Source: an uncultured Paracoccaceae bacterium
GTDB taxonomy: Bacteria; Pseudomonadota; Alphaproteobacteria; Rhodobacterales; Rhodobacteraceae
DNA length: 64,000 bases
NCBI GenBank assembly: GCA_947487205.1
Contig: CANKVU010000002.1
Location: 124,001-188,000 of the forward strand
Direction: 5' to 3'
Part shown: positions 43,796-52,746 of the stretch, in pieces
How the letters are laid out: each line of letters begins with the position of its first letter
Numbering within the stretch: position 1 is the stretch's first letter
Program-made: the position numbers and the translations under genes
Notes under the pieces: generated by a model
Told to the model about the DNA's origin: nothing
Databases searched by the model: none
Seen by the model: only the letters and a program-made list of their open reading frames with translations

Positions 43796-45811
43796 TCAGA
43801 CCAGCTTGCGGGGGATGCTCTCGCGCCAGCTCACGTCGCGCACCATCTCGTCGTCGGCCTTGGCGCGCAGGCTCGCCTCGATCTCGAACGTCTCGGCGGT
43901 GGCCCAGAGCCGCGTCCGCGTCACCGTCACCACCTCCCAATCGTCGCGGCGCATGACATGGGTCCAGGTCACCTCCCCCTCGGCCGAGGTCGGATCGCCG
44001 GGCAGCACGGTATAGGTCTCCACCCCTTCGGCGGAATGGAAGAGACCCTGCAGGTCGATATGGGCGCCGCCCTCGTGGTCGCGCACATGGACGGTGTAGC
44101 GGCCGGTATCCATGTCCTCGCTGACCTGCCATTCCGACTGCGCCGGCTCCTTCATCGTCAGCGGCAGCGGGGCGGCGGCGCGGGGCGGGCCGAAATCGCC
44201 GGGCTTCGAGGTCCCCGGCGTCCGCACCGGCAGCGACAGCGCCGTGCCGTCCAGGTGCACCTGCATCGTCACCGGCTCGGGCGCGGGCCAGGCCAGCGGG
44301 AAGTAGCTGGTGGAGATCCCGACGCGGATCCGGTGCCCGGCGCGGAAGGTCTGCGCCACGTGCTTCATCGGCACCCGCACGGTATAGGTCCGCCCCGGCT
44401 CCAGCGGCTCGGGCTCGGCGTGGCTGGTGCGGTGGGTGAGGTTCAGCAGGCCGTAGCTGACCCGCGTCGCGGCGCCGTCCGGGGCCACGTCCACCAGCCG
44501 CACGGCGACCTGGGCCACCGGCCGGTCCACCTGGAAGGTCAGCCGCAGGCCCGGATCGCCCGCGATCTCCACCGCCTCCTCCAGGGGGCCGGTCTCGAAG
44601 GTGAGCGAACTCGCATCCTCCTGGCGCTGGTCGGCCGGCTGGTCGCCGGGATGCGCGTAGGAGCACCACTTGCCCCCGTGCATCCCCACCCAGAGCGGCG
44701 AGGACACCTCCACGATATCGCTGTCGGGCGCGGCGCCGGGGCGCAGGCCGCCATCGGCGCCGGGGATGTACTCGGTCCGGGTCACGTTGGGCGAGGGCCA
44801 GGACGGCTCGGTGATCCAGCGGCCCTCGCGGTACTCGTAATGGGTCCGGGGCTCCGCGTGATCCTGCATGTAGAGGCGCAGCGGCGGCTCGTCCATGATG
44901 CCGGTGTCGCGGCCCTTCAGCCACTGGTCCCACCAGCGCGTCTCCTCGGTCAGCCAGTCGATGGCGGGGCCGGGCTCGCCCAGGTGGGGGTATTTGTGCG
45001 CCCAGGGGCCGACGATGCCCTTGGCGGGAGACCGCAGGTTCTCGACCAGGCGGAACACGGCGCGGCAATACCCGTCGGCCCAGCCCGACACGGCATAGAC
45101 CGGCACCTCGATGTCGGAATAATCCTCGCAGACCGATCCGTGGCGCCAGTAATCGTCGCGGTGCTGGTGGCGCAGCCAGGTCTTGAGCCACAGGCCGGAC
45201 CCGTCGAGCCGGCTTTCCCACATCTCGCGCCAGCGCTCGCCCACGTGGATCGGGTCGGGCGGCAGGGTGTTGATCCCGAACATGATCGACGCCCAGGACA
45301 GCTGGTCGACCAGCATCGTGCCGCCCATGTAATGGATGTCGTCGGCATAGCGGTCGTCGGTCGAGCAGATCGTGACCACCGCCTTCAGCGCCGGGGGGCG
45401 CAGCGCGGCGAGCTGCAGCCCGTTGAACCCGCCCCACGAGATGCCGACGATCCCCACGCCGCCGTCGCACCAGGCCTGGTCGGCGATCCAGGCGATCACG
45501 TCGCAGCCGTCCTGAAGCTCGAGCCGCGTGTATTCGTCGGTCATCACCCCTTCGGATTCGCCGCAGCCGCGCAGGTCCACGCGCACATAGGCATAGCCCT
45601 TGGCAGCCAGCCACGGCGCGCGGGCGAAGTCACGTTCCAGCGTCTTGTCGTTCTTGCGGTAGGGGATGTATTCCAGGATCGCGGGCACGGGTCGGCTGTC
45701 GGCATCCGCCGGCATCCAGATCCGCGCGGCGAGGCGCGTTCCGTCCGCCACCGGGATCTCGATGTGCTCGATCTCCCGGACTTCCTGGGGCAGGTCGTGA
45801 TCGATCTTCAT
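43796..45811 (-). CDS. CocE/NonD family X-Pro-peptidase-like hydrolase
   Basis: The 671-residue protein has an alpha/beta-hydrolase core with the nucleophile Ser in GIVGISWGGFNGLQL (about 149-163) and DLRGCGESEG as the oxyanion region. The C-terminal jelly-roll carries RAGHRIRVGISTSYFPLAWP, typical of CocE/PepX enzymes. Substrates of the family range from X-Pro dipeptides to cocaine and alpha-amino acid esters; this member's cannot be told. It has no signal peptide, so it is cytoplasmic. The ribosome site before the ATG is weak. It is monocistronic and divergent from the BLUF gene. Confidence 0.9.
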   Translation of the reverse strand: MKIDHDLPQEVREIEHIEIPVADGTRLAARIWMPADADSRPVPAILEYIPYRKNDKTLERDFARAPWLAAKGYAYVRVDLRGCGESEGVMTDEYTRLELQDGCDVIAWIADQAWCDGGVGIVGISWGGFNGLQLAALRPPALKAVVTICSTDDRYADDIHYMGGTMLVDQLSWASIMFGINTLPPDPIHVGERWREMWESRLDGSGLWLKTWLRHQHRDDYWRHGSVCEDYSDIEVPVYAVSGWADGYCRAVFRLVENLRSPAKGIVGPWAHKYPHLGEPGPAIDWLTEETRWWDQWLKGRDTGIMDEPPLRLYMQDHAEPRTHYEYREGRWITEPSWPSPNVTRTEYIPGADGGLRPGAAPDSDIVEVSSPLWVGMHGGKWCSYAHPGDQPADQRQEDASSLTFETGPLEEAVEIAGDPGLRLTFQVDRPVAQVAVRLVDVAPDGAATRVSYGLLNLTHRTSHAEPEPLEPGRTYTVRVPMKHVAQTFRAGHRIRVGISTSYFPLAWPAPEPVTMQVHLDGTALSLPVRTPGTSKPGDFGPPRAAAPLPLTMKEPAQSEWQVSEDMDTGRYTVHVRDHEGGAHIDLQGLFHSAEGVETYTVLPGDPTSAEGEVTWTHVMRRDDWEVVTVTRTRLWATAETFEIEASLRAKADDEMVRDVSWRESIPRKLV

Positions 45812-46027
45812 GGGGTATTTGCCGCCGCGTAAGGGAGTTCGAGACGGAAGGCTATGGCGTCCGCGGCCGGCCTTGTCCAGTGCGCGTCGCGGGGTCCCTC
45901 CCCGTGCCGGGTCCCGGCCCGCCGCGCGTGGTGTTGCGCGGCCACCGGCCGGGGCGGACGCCGACTTGAGACCTTGCAAGCCTCGATGAATGTTCCTCGC
46001 CCCATGCAACTGGAGGTAACGAGGCCG

Positions 46028-46501
46028 ATGGGACCGACCCTGCAAGACGCGCCGCTGCGATACTGGATCTACCGATCGCGGGCCAGGGTGCCGGCGCTAT
46101 CGGCGGATAGCACCCTGATCTACCTCCAGGCGCGCAACCGCAACGCCGTCGACGGCCTGACCGGCTATCTCCACCGGGAGGGAGACCTGTTCGTGCAGTA
46201 CATCGAAGGCCCGCCCGCCGCGATGGACCGCCTCGAAAGCGCGATCCGTGCCGATCGGCGCCACGACCGGATACGGTCGATCGGCGCGGGAGAGGTCGCC
46301 GCCCGCCGGTTCGACGGCTGGGACATGGCCTTCACGGAGGTGGAGCGCCACCTCTTCACCACCTACCAGCGCCACCGCGGCCGGAGCGAGGCGATCGAGG
46401 ACGCGCGAGAGGAGGAGATCCTCGCCTTCATGCGGGAGACGATCCGCATCGGGCAGGCGCAGACCGTCCGCGACGCCGTGCCCCGGACCGGGACGCGGTA
46501 G
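46028..46501 (+). CDS. Stand-alone BLUF blue-light photoreceptor
   Basis: The 157-residue protein holds one BLUF domain (10-100) plus a C-terminal helix pair. Counting from ATG 46028, the key residues are Y15, N39, Q57 and W98; their spacing (24, 42 and 83 from the Tyr) matches Y21, N45, Q63 and W104 of AppA exactly. Flavin binding and photochemistry are therefore expected to be intact. The start is chosen because GGAGGT lies ten bases upstream; ATGs at 45986 and 46004 are alternatives. Short BLUF proteins signal through partner proteins; none is obvious here. Confidence 0.9.
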   Translation: MGPTLQDAPLRYWIYRSRARVPALSADSTLIYLQARNRNAVDGLTGYLHREGDLFVQYIEGPPAAMDRLESAIRADRRHDRIRSIGAGEVAARRFDGWDMAFTEVERHLFTTYQRHRGRSEAIEDAREEEILAFMRETIRIGQAQTVRDAVPRTGTR

Positions 46502-46509
46502 CGCCCGCC

Positions 46510-47811
46510 TCACTCCGCGATGTCGGTGAACTCGTAATCCAGCTTCTTGAGCACGTGGTCGTAGTTCCACAGCAGCTTGGAATGTTTCGAGGCGCCCATC
46601 CAGATCGACGCGATGGCGTAGGAATAGGCGTCCTGCTCGGGCAGCTCCGACAGGCGCATGCCGCGGCTGACATGGTTGCCGATGCGGGTGCCGGGCGTGC
46701 CCTGCTCGGCGGCCACCTGGATCTCGGCCTCAGAGGGCACGCGCGCCACCGTCGCGTCGTTGAAGAACACCCGGTAGAAGAATTCGGCCGCGACGTTCTG
46801 CGCCCCCTCGCGATGGGGCATGTCGGGCTTGCGCCCCAGCCCGAGGTCGATCGTCACCTGCTGGTGGCTGACCCCGTCGACCATCTCGAAGAGGTCGCAA
46901 TGGGATTGCGCGATGCGGGTGTTGATCTCCAGCAGCCAGATCTTGTCCTGCACCTCGTCCCAGTAATACTCGACGTTGAAGGCCGCGTCGTCATAGCCGA
47001 TATGGGACATGATCGTGCGCGTGATCTCCCACATCTTGTCTTGCACCTTGGGCGGCAGGGTCGAGGGATAGAGGTAGTAGAAGAAGCTCAATACCTGCGG
47101 GTAGCGGATCGAATCGACCGTGCCGTAGGGGACCACCTCGCCGCCCTGGACATAGCCCTCGACGGTGCATTGGCGCCCGCCGATGACCTGCTCGGCCATG
47201 CAGTAATGCCCCTCCACCGCGCGGATCTCGTCGGGCAGGTCGGCCTGCGCCAGGACGTGGTCGAAGGGTTCGCCGATGGTGCGGATCTCGGCCCTGAGCT
47301 TCTCGGTCGCGTAGTCGAAATCCTCGGGGCTGTCGATCCGGAAGCCAAGCCGCGAGCCCGAGGACTTGATCGGCTTGACGAAGAAGGGGAAGCGCAGCTC
47401 GGCCTCGCCGATCTTCGACAGGGCGTTGTCGTCGAACGGGTCGAAGGCGGTGAATTTCGGGATGTGATCGGGGATCGATTCCCGCATCACCGAGCGCGAC
47501 CAGTACTTGTGCTCGCATTTGAGCAGCGCCTCCAGCGAGGCCTGCGGCGTGCCGTACTTGCGGCACAGGATCGGCAGCATGGTCGAGACGGGAAAGTCCA
47601 TGTAACCTACGATCGCGTCGATCGAGCCGTCGAAGGCGTCGAGCGTCGCCTCGGCATCGCTCAGCATCGCGGGGATGTCGAAATCCTGCGTCTCGTAGAC
47701 CTGCGCGGGCGTCAGCAGGGGGTGGAAGGTCACGTCCTCGACGCCGCGCAGCCGCTTCAGGCGCTCGGCGTTCAGATCGTTCATTCCGATGACGAAGACG
47801 TTGCTGGTCAT
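46510..47811 (-). CDS. ATP-grasp ligase-like protein linked to the cyanophycin locus
   Basis: The 433-residue protein has an N-terminal Rossmann-like part (FVIGMNDLNAERLKRL), then an ATP-grasp fold: FPFFVKPIKSSGSRLGFRI (Lys and glycine-rich loop, about 140-158), GGRQCTVEGYV, and FNVEYYWDEVQDK then WLLEINTRIAQSH with the Glu and Asn that bind magnesium (about 282-307). ATP-grasp enzymes join a carboxylate to an amine or thiol. It follows cphA by 70 bp on the same strand. A role in modifying cyanophycin or its Asp/Arg products is inferred from position only. Confidence 0.82.
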   Translation of the reverse strand: MTSNVFVIGMNDLNAERLKRLRGVEDVTFHPLLTPAQVYETQDFDIPAMLSDAEATLDAFDGSIDAIVGYMDFPVSTMLPILCRKYGTPQASLEALLKCEHKYWSRSVMRESIPDHIPKFTAFDPFDDNALSKIGEAELRFPFFVKPIKSSGSRLGFRIDSPEDFDYATEKLRAEIRTIGEPFDHVLAQADLPDEIRAVEGHYCMAEQVIGGRQCTVEGYVQGGEVVPYGTVDSIRYPQVLSFFYYLYPSTLPPKVQDKMWEITRTIMSHIGYDDAAFNVEYYWDEVQDKIWLLEINTRIAQSHCDLFEMVDGVSHQQVTIDLGLGRKPDMPHREGAQNVAAEFFYRVFFNDATVARVPSEAEIQVAAEQGTPGTRIGNHVSRGMRLSELPEQDAYSYAIASIWMGASKHSKLLWNYDHVLKKLDYEFTDIAE

Positions 47812-47881
47812 GCGAGACCTCCCCAGGGTGACAAAAGGCGCGACCCCGGAGGGCCGCGCCGCCGTTCAGGTTCTCAAGACA

Positions 47882-50524
47882 TCACGTCTGCGCGAGTTCC
47901 GCCTGCCGGGGGAAGCTGCGCCCCTTGAGCCGATCGGTCGTGCCCTCGATGTCGTCGACGAGCAGCAGCAGGAAGTCGCCCGGGCGGGCATCGGCCATGG
48001 CGCGGTCGACCGCCGCGCTCTCCTCCAGGACCGTCTCCACCCGGCAGGGATGATCGGCCCCGACGGCGCCCTCGTGGATCAGGCGGGCCGTCTCGCCGGG
48101 GGACCGGCCGCGGCTGTCGCTCTCGTAGACATAGAGGATGTCGCACATCCGGGCGAGCTGGGCGCCGAGGTCGCGCAGGTCCTCGTCGCGGCGGTTGCCC
48201 GGCGCGGTGGAGACGCCGATCTTCTGCTGCTGGCCGAGGCCCCGCACCAGCGGCTCCAGCGCGACCAGGGCGGGCACGTTGTGGCCGTAATCGATCAGGC
48301 ACTTGACCCCGTCGGCCTCGAAGTAGTTGGTCCGGCCCGGCATCTGCGCGGGCGTGGGGTGGAACGTGGCCAGCCCGTTGCGGATGTCGGACAGGTCGAG
48401 CCCGTGCGCCAGGCCCACCGCCGCCGCCGCCATGGCGTTCTTGACGTTGAAGGGGGCGTGCCCCTCGAACGCGATGGGCACGTCGTTGACCTCGATGATC
48501 TCGGCCTCGACGCGGCCGCGGCGCATGATGATGCGGCCGTTCTTGACCGTGATGACGATGCCCATGTTGCCCTGGTGCCGGGCCAGGTCGGGATTGTCGG
48601 GGTCCATGGTGAAATAGATGATCTCGCCCCGCGCCCAGTAGGTGCCGTGCTCCATCACCAGCGGGTCGTCGGCGTTCAGGACGCAATATCCGCCCTCGCG
48701 CTTGACCGCGTCGACGACCACCGTCTTGGCCCGCGCCAGTTCCTCCAGGGTGTGGATGTCGCGCTCGCCCAGATGGTCCGAGGCGATGTTGAGCAGCACC
48801 CCCACATCGGCCTCGTCGAAGCCGAGGCCGCGGCGCATGATGCCGCCGCGCGCCACCTCCAGCACCGCGTGCTCCACCGTCGGCTCGCGCAGGACGGCCT
48901 GCGCCGCGGCGGGGCCGGAATAGTCGCCCCGCAGGATGACGTGGTTGTCGATCTCCACCGTGCCGGTGCAGCCCAGGCCCACCGAATTGCCCGCCTGGCG
49001 CAGGATATGGGCCGAGAGGCGGGTGGTCGTGGTCTTGCCGTTGGTGCCGGTGATGGCGGTGATCGGGATGCGGCCGTTATCGGTCGGGTCGGGGAAGAGC
49101 ATGTCCACGACATGCTCGCCCACCGGCCGGGGATGGCCGTGGGTGGGCGCCATGTGCATGCGGAAGCCGGGCCCGGCATTCACCTCGACCACGCCGGCCG
49201 ATTGCTCGCTCAGGGGCTTCGACAGGTCCTCGGCCAGCAGGTCGATGCCGATGATGTCGAGCCCGACCAGCCGCCCGATCCGCTCCATGGTGAACTTCAC
49301 GTCCGGGTGCACGTCGTCGGTCAGGTCCGTCGCCGTCCCCCCGGTGGAGATGTTGGCGGTGGATTTCAGGAATGCCAGCTCGCCCTCGGGCAGGACGGTG
49401 TCGAGCGTCAGGTTGGCCTGTTCCAGCATCCGCAGGGTCTGCTCGTCGACCTTGATCTGGGTCAGCAGGTTCTCGTGGCCGACGCCGCGCCGCGGATCCT
49501 CGTTCTCCCGGTCGATCAGCGCCTGGATGGTGGCGCGGCCGTCGCCGACGACGTGGGCGGGCCGGCGCCGCGCGGCGGCGATCAGCTGGCCGTCCATCAC
49601 CAGCATCCGGTGATCCTCGCCCTTGATGTAGCTCTCGACGATCACCGCCTGGTCGGCGTCGCGGGCGCGGGCCACCGCGGCCTCGTAGCCCGAGGCGAGG
49701 TCCTCGCGGGTGTTGATGTCGGTCGTCACCCCGCGGCCGTGATTGCCCGACAGCGGCTTGGTGACCACCGGCCAGCCGATCCAGTCGGCCGCCGCCTCCG
49801 CCTCCTCGTAGGAATAGCAGATCTGGCCCTGCGGCACGGGGATGCCGGCATCGCCCAGGATCTGCTTGGTCCAGTCCTTGTCGTCGGCGATCGAGTGGCC
49901 GATGATCCCGGTCCCGCTCGTCACCGTGGCCTGGAACCGGCGCTGGCGCGCGCCGTGGCCGAGCTGGGTATAGCTCGTCCCCTCGGTCAGGTTGTACCAC
50001 GGGATGCCGCGCGCCTTGGCGGCGTTGACGATCGCCCCGGTGGAGGGGCCGAGCGCGTTGGCGTCGCGCACCTCCTTCAGCTTGGCGATATGGGGGGCGA
50101 GGTCCACGTCCTTGCCGTCATAGAGGTTCTGCACGATCTCGACGGCGGCCTCCCCGGCGGCGAGGCCGGTCGCCTCGTCGCGGTAGCGGAACACGACGTT
50201 GTAGACGCCCTTGTCGTAGCTGTCGACGGTCTTGCCGTAGCCGACCGAGAAGCCGACCATGTTCTGCAGCTCGATCGCCACGTGCTCGACCATGTGGCCG
50301 GCATAGGTGCCCGCGCGCACCCGCTGCAGGAAGCCGCCGGGCTCGCCGACCGAGCAGCGATGCCCGTAGATGTCGGGCATCAGGGTTTCCAGCCGTTCGG
50401 CGATCCCCTCCACCTGGTCGCTCGGCCGACCCTCCAGTTCCTCGATGTCGAGCCGCATGTAGATCGCGACGTAACGGCTGTAATAGTTCGGTCCGCGCAG
50501 CGCGCGGAGTTCAAGTATGCGCAA
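47882..50524 (-). CDS. cphA: Cyanophycin synthetase
   Basis: The 880-residue length and domain order fit CphA1: N-terminal domain (RILELRALRGPNYYSRY), ATP-grasp domain (about 220-460; YIKGEDHRMLVMDGQLIAAA, ending NAGPGFRMH) and Mur-ligase-like domain with P-loop GTNGKTTTTR near residue 492. It polymerises Asp and Arg into multi-L-arginyl-poly-L-aspartate, an insoluble nitrogen reserve. The start is TTG at 50522-50524, inside the last codons of the cyanophycinase gene, with GGAG seven bases upstream; family members begin with this sequence, so a later start is unlikely. Confidence 0.95.
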   Translation of the reverse strand: MRILELRALRGPNYYSRYVAIYMRLDIEELEGRPSDQVEGIAERLETLMPDIYGHRCSVGEPGGFLQRVRAGTYAGHMVEHVAIELQNMVGFSVGYGKTVDSYDKGVYNVVFRYRDEATGLAAGEAAVEIVQNLYDGKDVDLAPHIAKLKEVRDANALGPSTGAIVNAAKARGIPWYNLTEGTSYTQLGHGARQRRFQATVTSGTGIIGHSIADDKDWTKQILGDAGIPVPQGQICYSYEEAEAAADWIGWPVVTKPLSGNHGRGVTTDINTREDLASGYEAAVARARDADQAVIVESYIKGEDHRMLVMDGQLIAAARRRPAHVVGDGRATIQALIDRENEDPRRGVGHENLLTQIKVDEQTLRMLEQANLTLDTVLPEGELAFLKSTANISTGGTATDLTDDVHPDVKFTMERIGRLVGLDIIGIDLLAEDLSKPLSEQSAGVVEVNAGPGFRMHMAPTHGHPRPVGEHVVDMLFPDPTDNGRIPITAITGTNGKTTTTRLSAHILRQAGNSVGLGCTGTVEIDNHVILRGDYSGPAAAQAVLREPTVEHAVLEVARGGIMRRGLGFDEADVGVLLNIASDHLGERDIHTLEELARAKTVVVDAVKREGGYCVLNADDPLVMEHGTYWARGEIIYFTMDPDNPDLARHQGNMGIVITVKNGRIIMRRGRVEAEIIEVNDVPIAFEGHAPFNVKNAMAAAAVGLAHGLDLSDIRNGLATFHPTPAQMPGRTNYFEADGVKCLIDYGHNVPALVALEPLVRGLGQQQKIGVSTAPGNRRDEDLRDLGAQLARMCDILYVYESDSRGRSPGETARLIHEGAVGADHPCRVETVLEESAAVDRAMADARPGDFLLLLVDDIEGTTDRLKGRSFPRQAELAQT

Positions 50525-51365
50525 CCTTTCGCTCCACCCTCGAGGCCCCGAGCTCCTGCGGAGTCAGGACCCGCCGGTCCGACAGCGAGTATCCGTACCC
50601 GTCGACCAGCGCGTGCATGATGACGTTCGAGACGCTCACCGCCTCGCCGTCGTGTAAATCGTAAACATTGGAACCGGTTATCTGGGAACTGTCAACGATG
50701 ACCACGTGACCCGGCCCGAAAGAGCGGATCACGCCCTCCTCGAACAGCACCGCGGCGTCCTCTCCCAGGCCGATACCGATATATTCGGGGTTGGTCGCGC
50801 CCACCTCCATCAGCCTGGAGAAGCGGCCCCGCTCCAGGAAATGCGTGTCGATGATCACCCCGCTGACGAAGCCGAACCCGGCCGACATCTTCACCGCGCC
50901 CTTGCGGAGCGAATCGTCCGACGGGCCGCCATAGACCATGGTGGTGGACTGGCACGCGGCCCCGGCGCTGGTCCCCGCGACCACCGCGCCCTGGGCGCGG
51001 CGGCGGCGGATCGCCTCCAGCGTCTTGCAGCCGCCCAGCGTGTTGGTCAGCCGCATCTGGTCCCCGCCCGAGATGAAGACGATGTCGCAGCGGTCGATCA
51101 TGTCGACGAACCGCTTGTCGTCGGCCTCGGGGCGGGTGCGGATGCGGATGTCGAGCGTCTCGGCCGCGCCCAGCCGGCCGAACACGCCGGCATAGCTTGG
51201 AAACACCTCCTCGGGGATGCTGCTGGCGGTGGTGATCACCCCGACCACCGGCGCCTCGACCTCCGTCATCTCCATCACCCGCTGCAGGATGACGGCCTCG
51301 GCCGTCTTGTCTTCGGCACCGCCGATGGCGACGAGGGGTCCGATACGGGCGATCTTCTGAGACAT
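50511..51365 (-). CDS. cphB: Cyanophycinase
   Basis: The 284-residue serine exopeptidase of the S51 type has its nucleophile at S133 in VVAGTSAGAACQST, the usual cyanophycinase position, with FISGGDQMRLTNTLGG before it. It cuts cyanophycin into beta-Asp-Arg dipeptides. ATG 51365 is used; an ATG two codons earlier is possible. Its end overlaps the TTG start of cphA by 14 bp, coupling degradation and synthesis in one mRNA. It diverges from the isoaspartyl peptidase gene. Confidence 0.94.
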   Translation of the reverse strand: MSQKIARIGPLVAIGGAEDKTAEAVILQRVMEMTEVEAPVVGVITTASSIPEEVFPSYAGVFGRLGAAETLDIRIRTRPEADDKRFVDMIDRCDIVFISGGDQMRLTNTLGGCKTLEAIRRRRAQGAVVAGTSAGAACQSTTMVYGGPSDDSLRKGAVKMSAGFGFVSGVIIDTHFLERGRFSRLMEVGATNPEYIGIGLGEDAAVLFEEGVIRSFGPGHVVIVDSSQITGSNVYDLHDGEAVSVSNVIMHALVDGYGYSLSDRRVLTPQELGASRVERKVAHT

Positions 51366-51552
51366 GTTCATCTTCTTTCGAGCCTTCTGCCGAATGGCGT
51401 CACCCGAACCTAGCCTCCCCGACGCCGGGATCACAGGCCATTTCCGCGCGGGCGGCGCGCTGCTAATGGACAAGACACGAATCGCCCGAAAATGTGACCA
51501 ATCGGTGCATGCGCGCCACGGTCCGGGGCGCGACCGCGAAAGGACAGCCGCG

Positions 51553-52521
51553 ATGACGTATTCCCTGGCGATCCACGGCGGCGCGGGCGTGATCTCGCGC
51601 GACCGCATGGCGGAGGGGGCCGAGCGGGCGCACCGCGCCGCGCTGGAGCGCATCCTGGCCGAGGGCGAGGCGGTGCTGGCGGCGGGGGGATCGGCGCTCG
51701 ACGCGGTGACGGCCACCGTCGCCGCGCTCGAGGACGAGCCGCTCTTCAACGCGGGGCGCGGCGCCGTCTTCACCTCCGCCGGCGCCCAGGAGATGGACGC
51801 CGCGATCATGGACGGGCGCGACCGGCGCGCCGGCGCGGTCGCGGGGATCTTCGGGCCGCGCAACCCGATCCGCGCCGCCCGCGCGGTGATGGAGCGCACC
51901 GACCACGTCCTGATGATCGGCCAGGGCGCGCTCGACGTGGCCCGCGACGCGGCCCTGCCCTTCGAGGGGGCGGCGTATTTCCGCACCGAGGCGCGGTGGG
52001 ACGCCCTGCAGGAGACGCTGCGCCAGATGGCCGCCGGCACGCTCGACGACGACCCCGCCCGCCGCCACGGCACCGTGGGCGCCGTGGCGCGCGACCGCGA
52101 CGGCCACCTGGCTGCCGCCACCTCCACCGGCGGCATGACCGCCAAGCGGCCCGGGCGGGTGGGCGACAGCCCGATCCCCGGCGCGGGCACCTTCGCCTGC
52201 GACGCCACCTGCGCCGTCTCGGCCACCGGCGACGGCGAGGTGTTCATCCGCTGGGCCGCCGCGCACGAGATCGACGCCCGGATGCGGCTCGGCGGGCAGG
52301 ATTGCGCCACCGCGGCTCACGGCATCGTGATGGGAGATCTGCACGCCAATGGCGGCTCCGGCGGGCTGATCGCGGTGGACCGCGACGGGCGGATCGCCCT
52401 GCCCTTCAACTGCGAGGGAATGTATCGCGGCTGGACGATCGAGGGCGGGCCGCGCGGCGTCGCGATCTACGGTCCCGCCGCGGACCCCGGCACCGACAGC
52501 GGCACCGACAGCGGCACGTAG
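51553..52521 (+). CDS. iaaA: Isoaspartyl peptidase/L-asparaginase (Ntn hydrolase)
   Basis: The 322-residue precursor has the autocatalytic nucleophile T174 in ARRHGTVGAVARD, with LFNAGRGAVFTSAGAQEMDA and STGGMTAKRPGRVGDSPIPG as binding sites. Cleavage before T174 gives the two subunits. The family hydrolyses beta-aspartyl dipeptides; cyanophycinase makes beta-Asp-Arg, and its gene is divergent 187 bp away, so this enzyme should release free Asp and Arg. AAAGGA precedes the ATG. The last residues come from short DNA repeats (GTDSGTDSGT), and the gene overlaps the convergent WGR gene. Confidence 0.93.
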   Translation: MTYSLAIHGGAGVISRDRMAEGAERAHRAALERILAEGEAVLAAGGSALDAVTATVAALEDEPLFNAGRGAVFTSAGAQEMDAAIMDGRDRRAGAVAGIFGPRNPIRAARAVMERTDHVLMIGQGALDVARDAALPFEGAAYFRTEARWDALQETLRQMAAGTLDDDPARRHGTVGAVARDRDGHLAAATSTGGMTAKRPGRVGDSPIPGAGTFACDATCAVSATGDGEVFIRWAAAHEIDARMRLGGQDCATAAHGIVMGDLHANGGSGGLIAVDRDGRIALPFNCEGMYRGWTIEGGPRGVAIYGPAADPGTDSGTDSGT

Positions 52522-52724
52522 CCCCGGCGCCGCTTCGCCCCGAGGCGCCGCGCGGCCAGCGCCTCGGCGGCCGCGCGGCTCGCCACCGTCTCCAGCATCA
52601 CGCGCGAGGCGCCGCCGATCCGGCCCCATTCGCGCCGCACGCACCATTCCCCGAACAGGGTCGGCACCACCTCGACGTGATAGAAGCGCGCCATGCGCCG
52701 AGCGTGGTCGATCTTGCGCAGCAT
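52467..52724 (-). CDS. Small WGR-domain protein
   Basis: The 85-residue protein is a WGR domain: YHVEVVPTLFGEWCVRREWG, then RIGG and TVASRAAAEALAARRLGAK. The ATG at 52722-52724 has GGAGG seven bases upstream. WGR domains occur in PARPs and MolR-like regulators and can bind nucleic acids; single-domain bacterial versions have no known role. Its 3' end overlaps the convergent iaaA 3' end by 55 bp, so its terminal residues (VPLSVPLSVPGS) come from the same 12-bp repeats that encode the iaaA tail. Confidence 0.8.
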   Translation of the reverse strand: MLRKIDHARRMARFYHVEVVPTLFGEWCVRREWGRIGGASRVMLETVASRAAAEALAARRLGAKRRRGYVPLSVPLSVPGSAAGP

Positions 52725-52746
52725 CTCCGCCCCTCCGGCCGCCATC

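Noticed and set aside
47789-50620. Plus-strand open frame of over 900 codons opposite cphA
   Set aside because: cphA is unmistakable on the minus strand (P-loop, ATP-grasp motifs, full length); the opposite frame is a GC-driven shadow.
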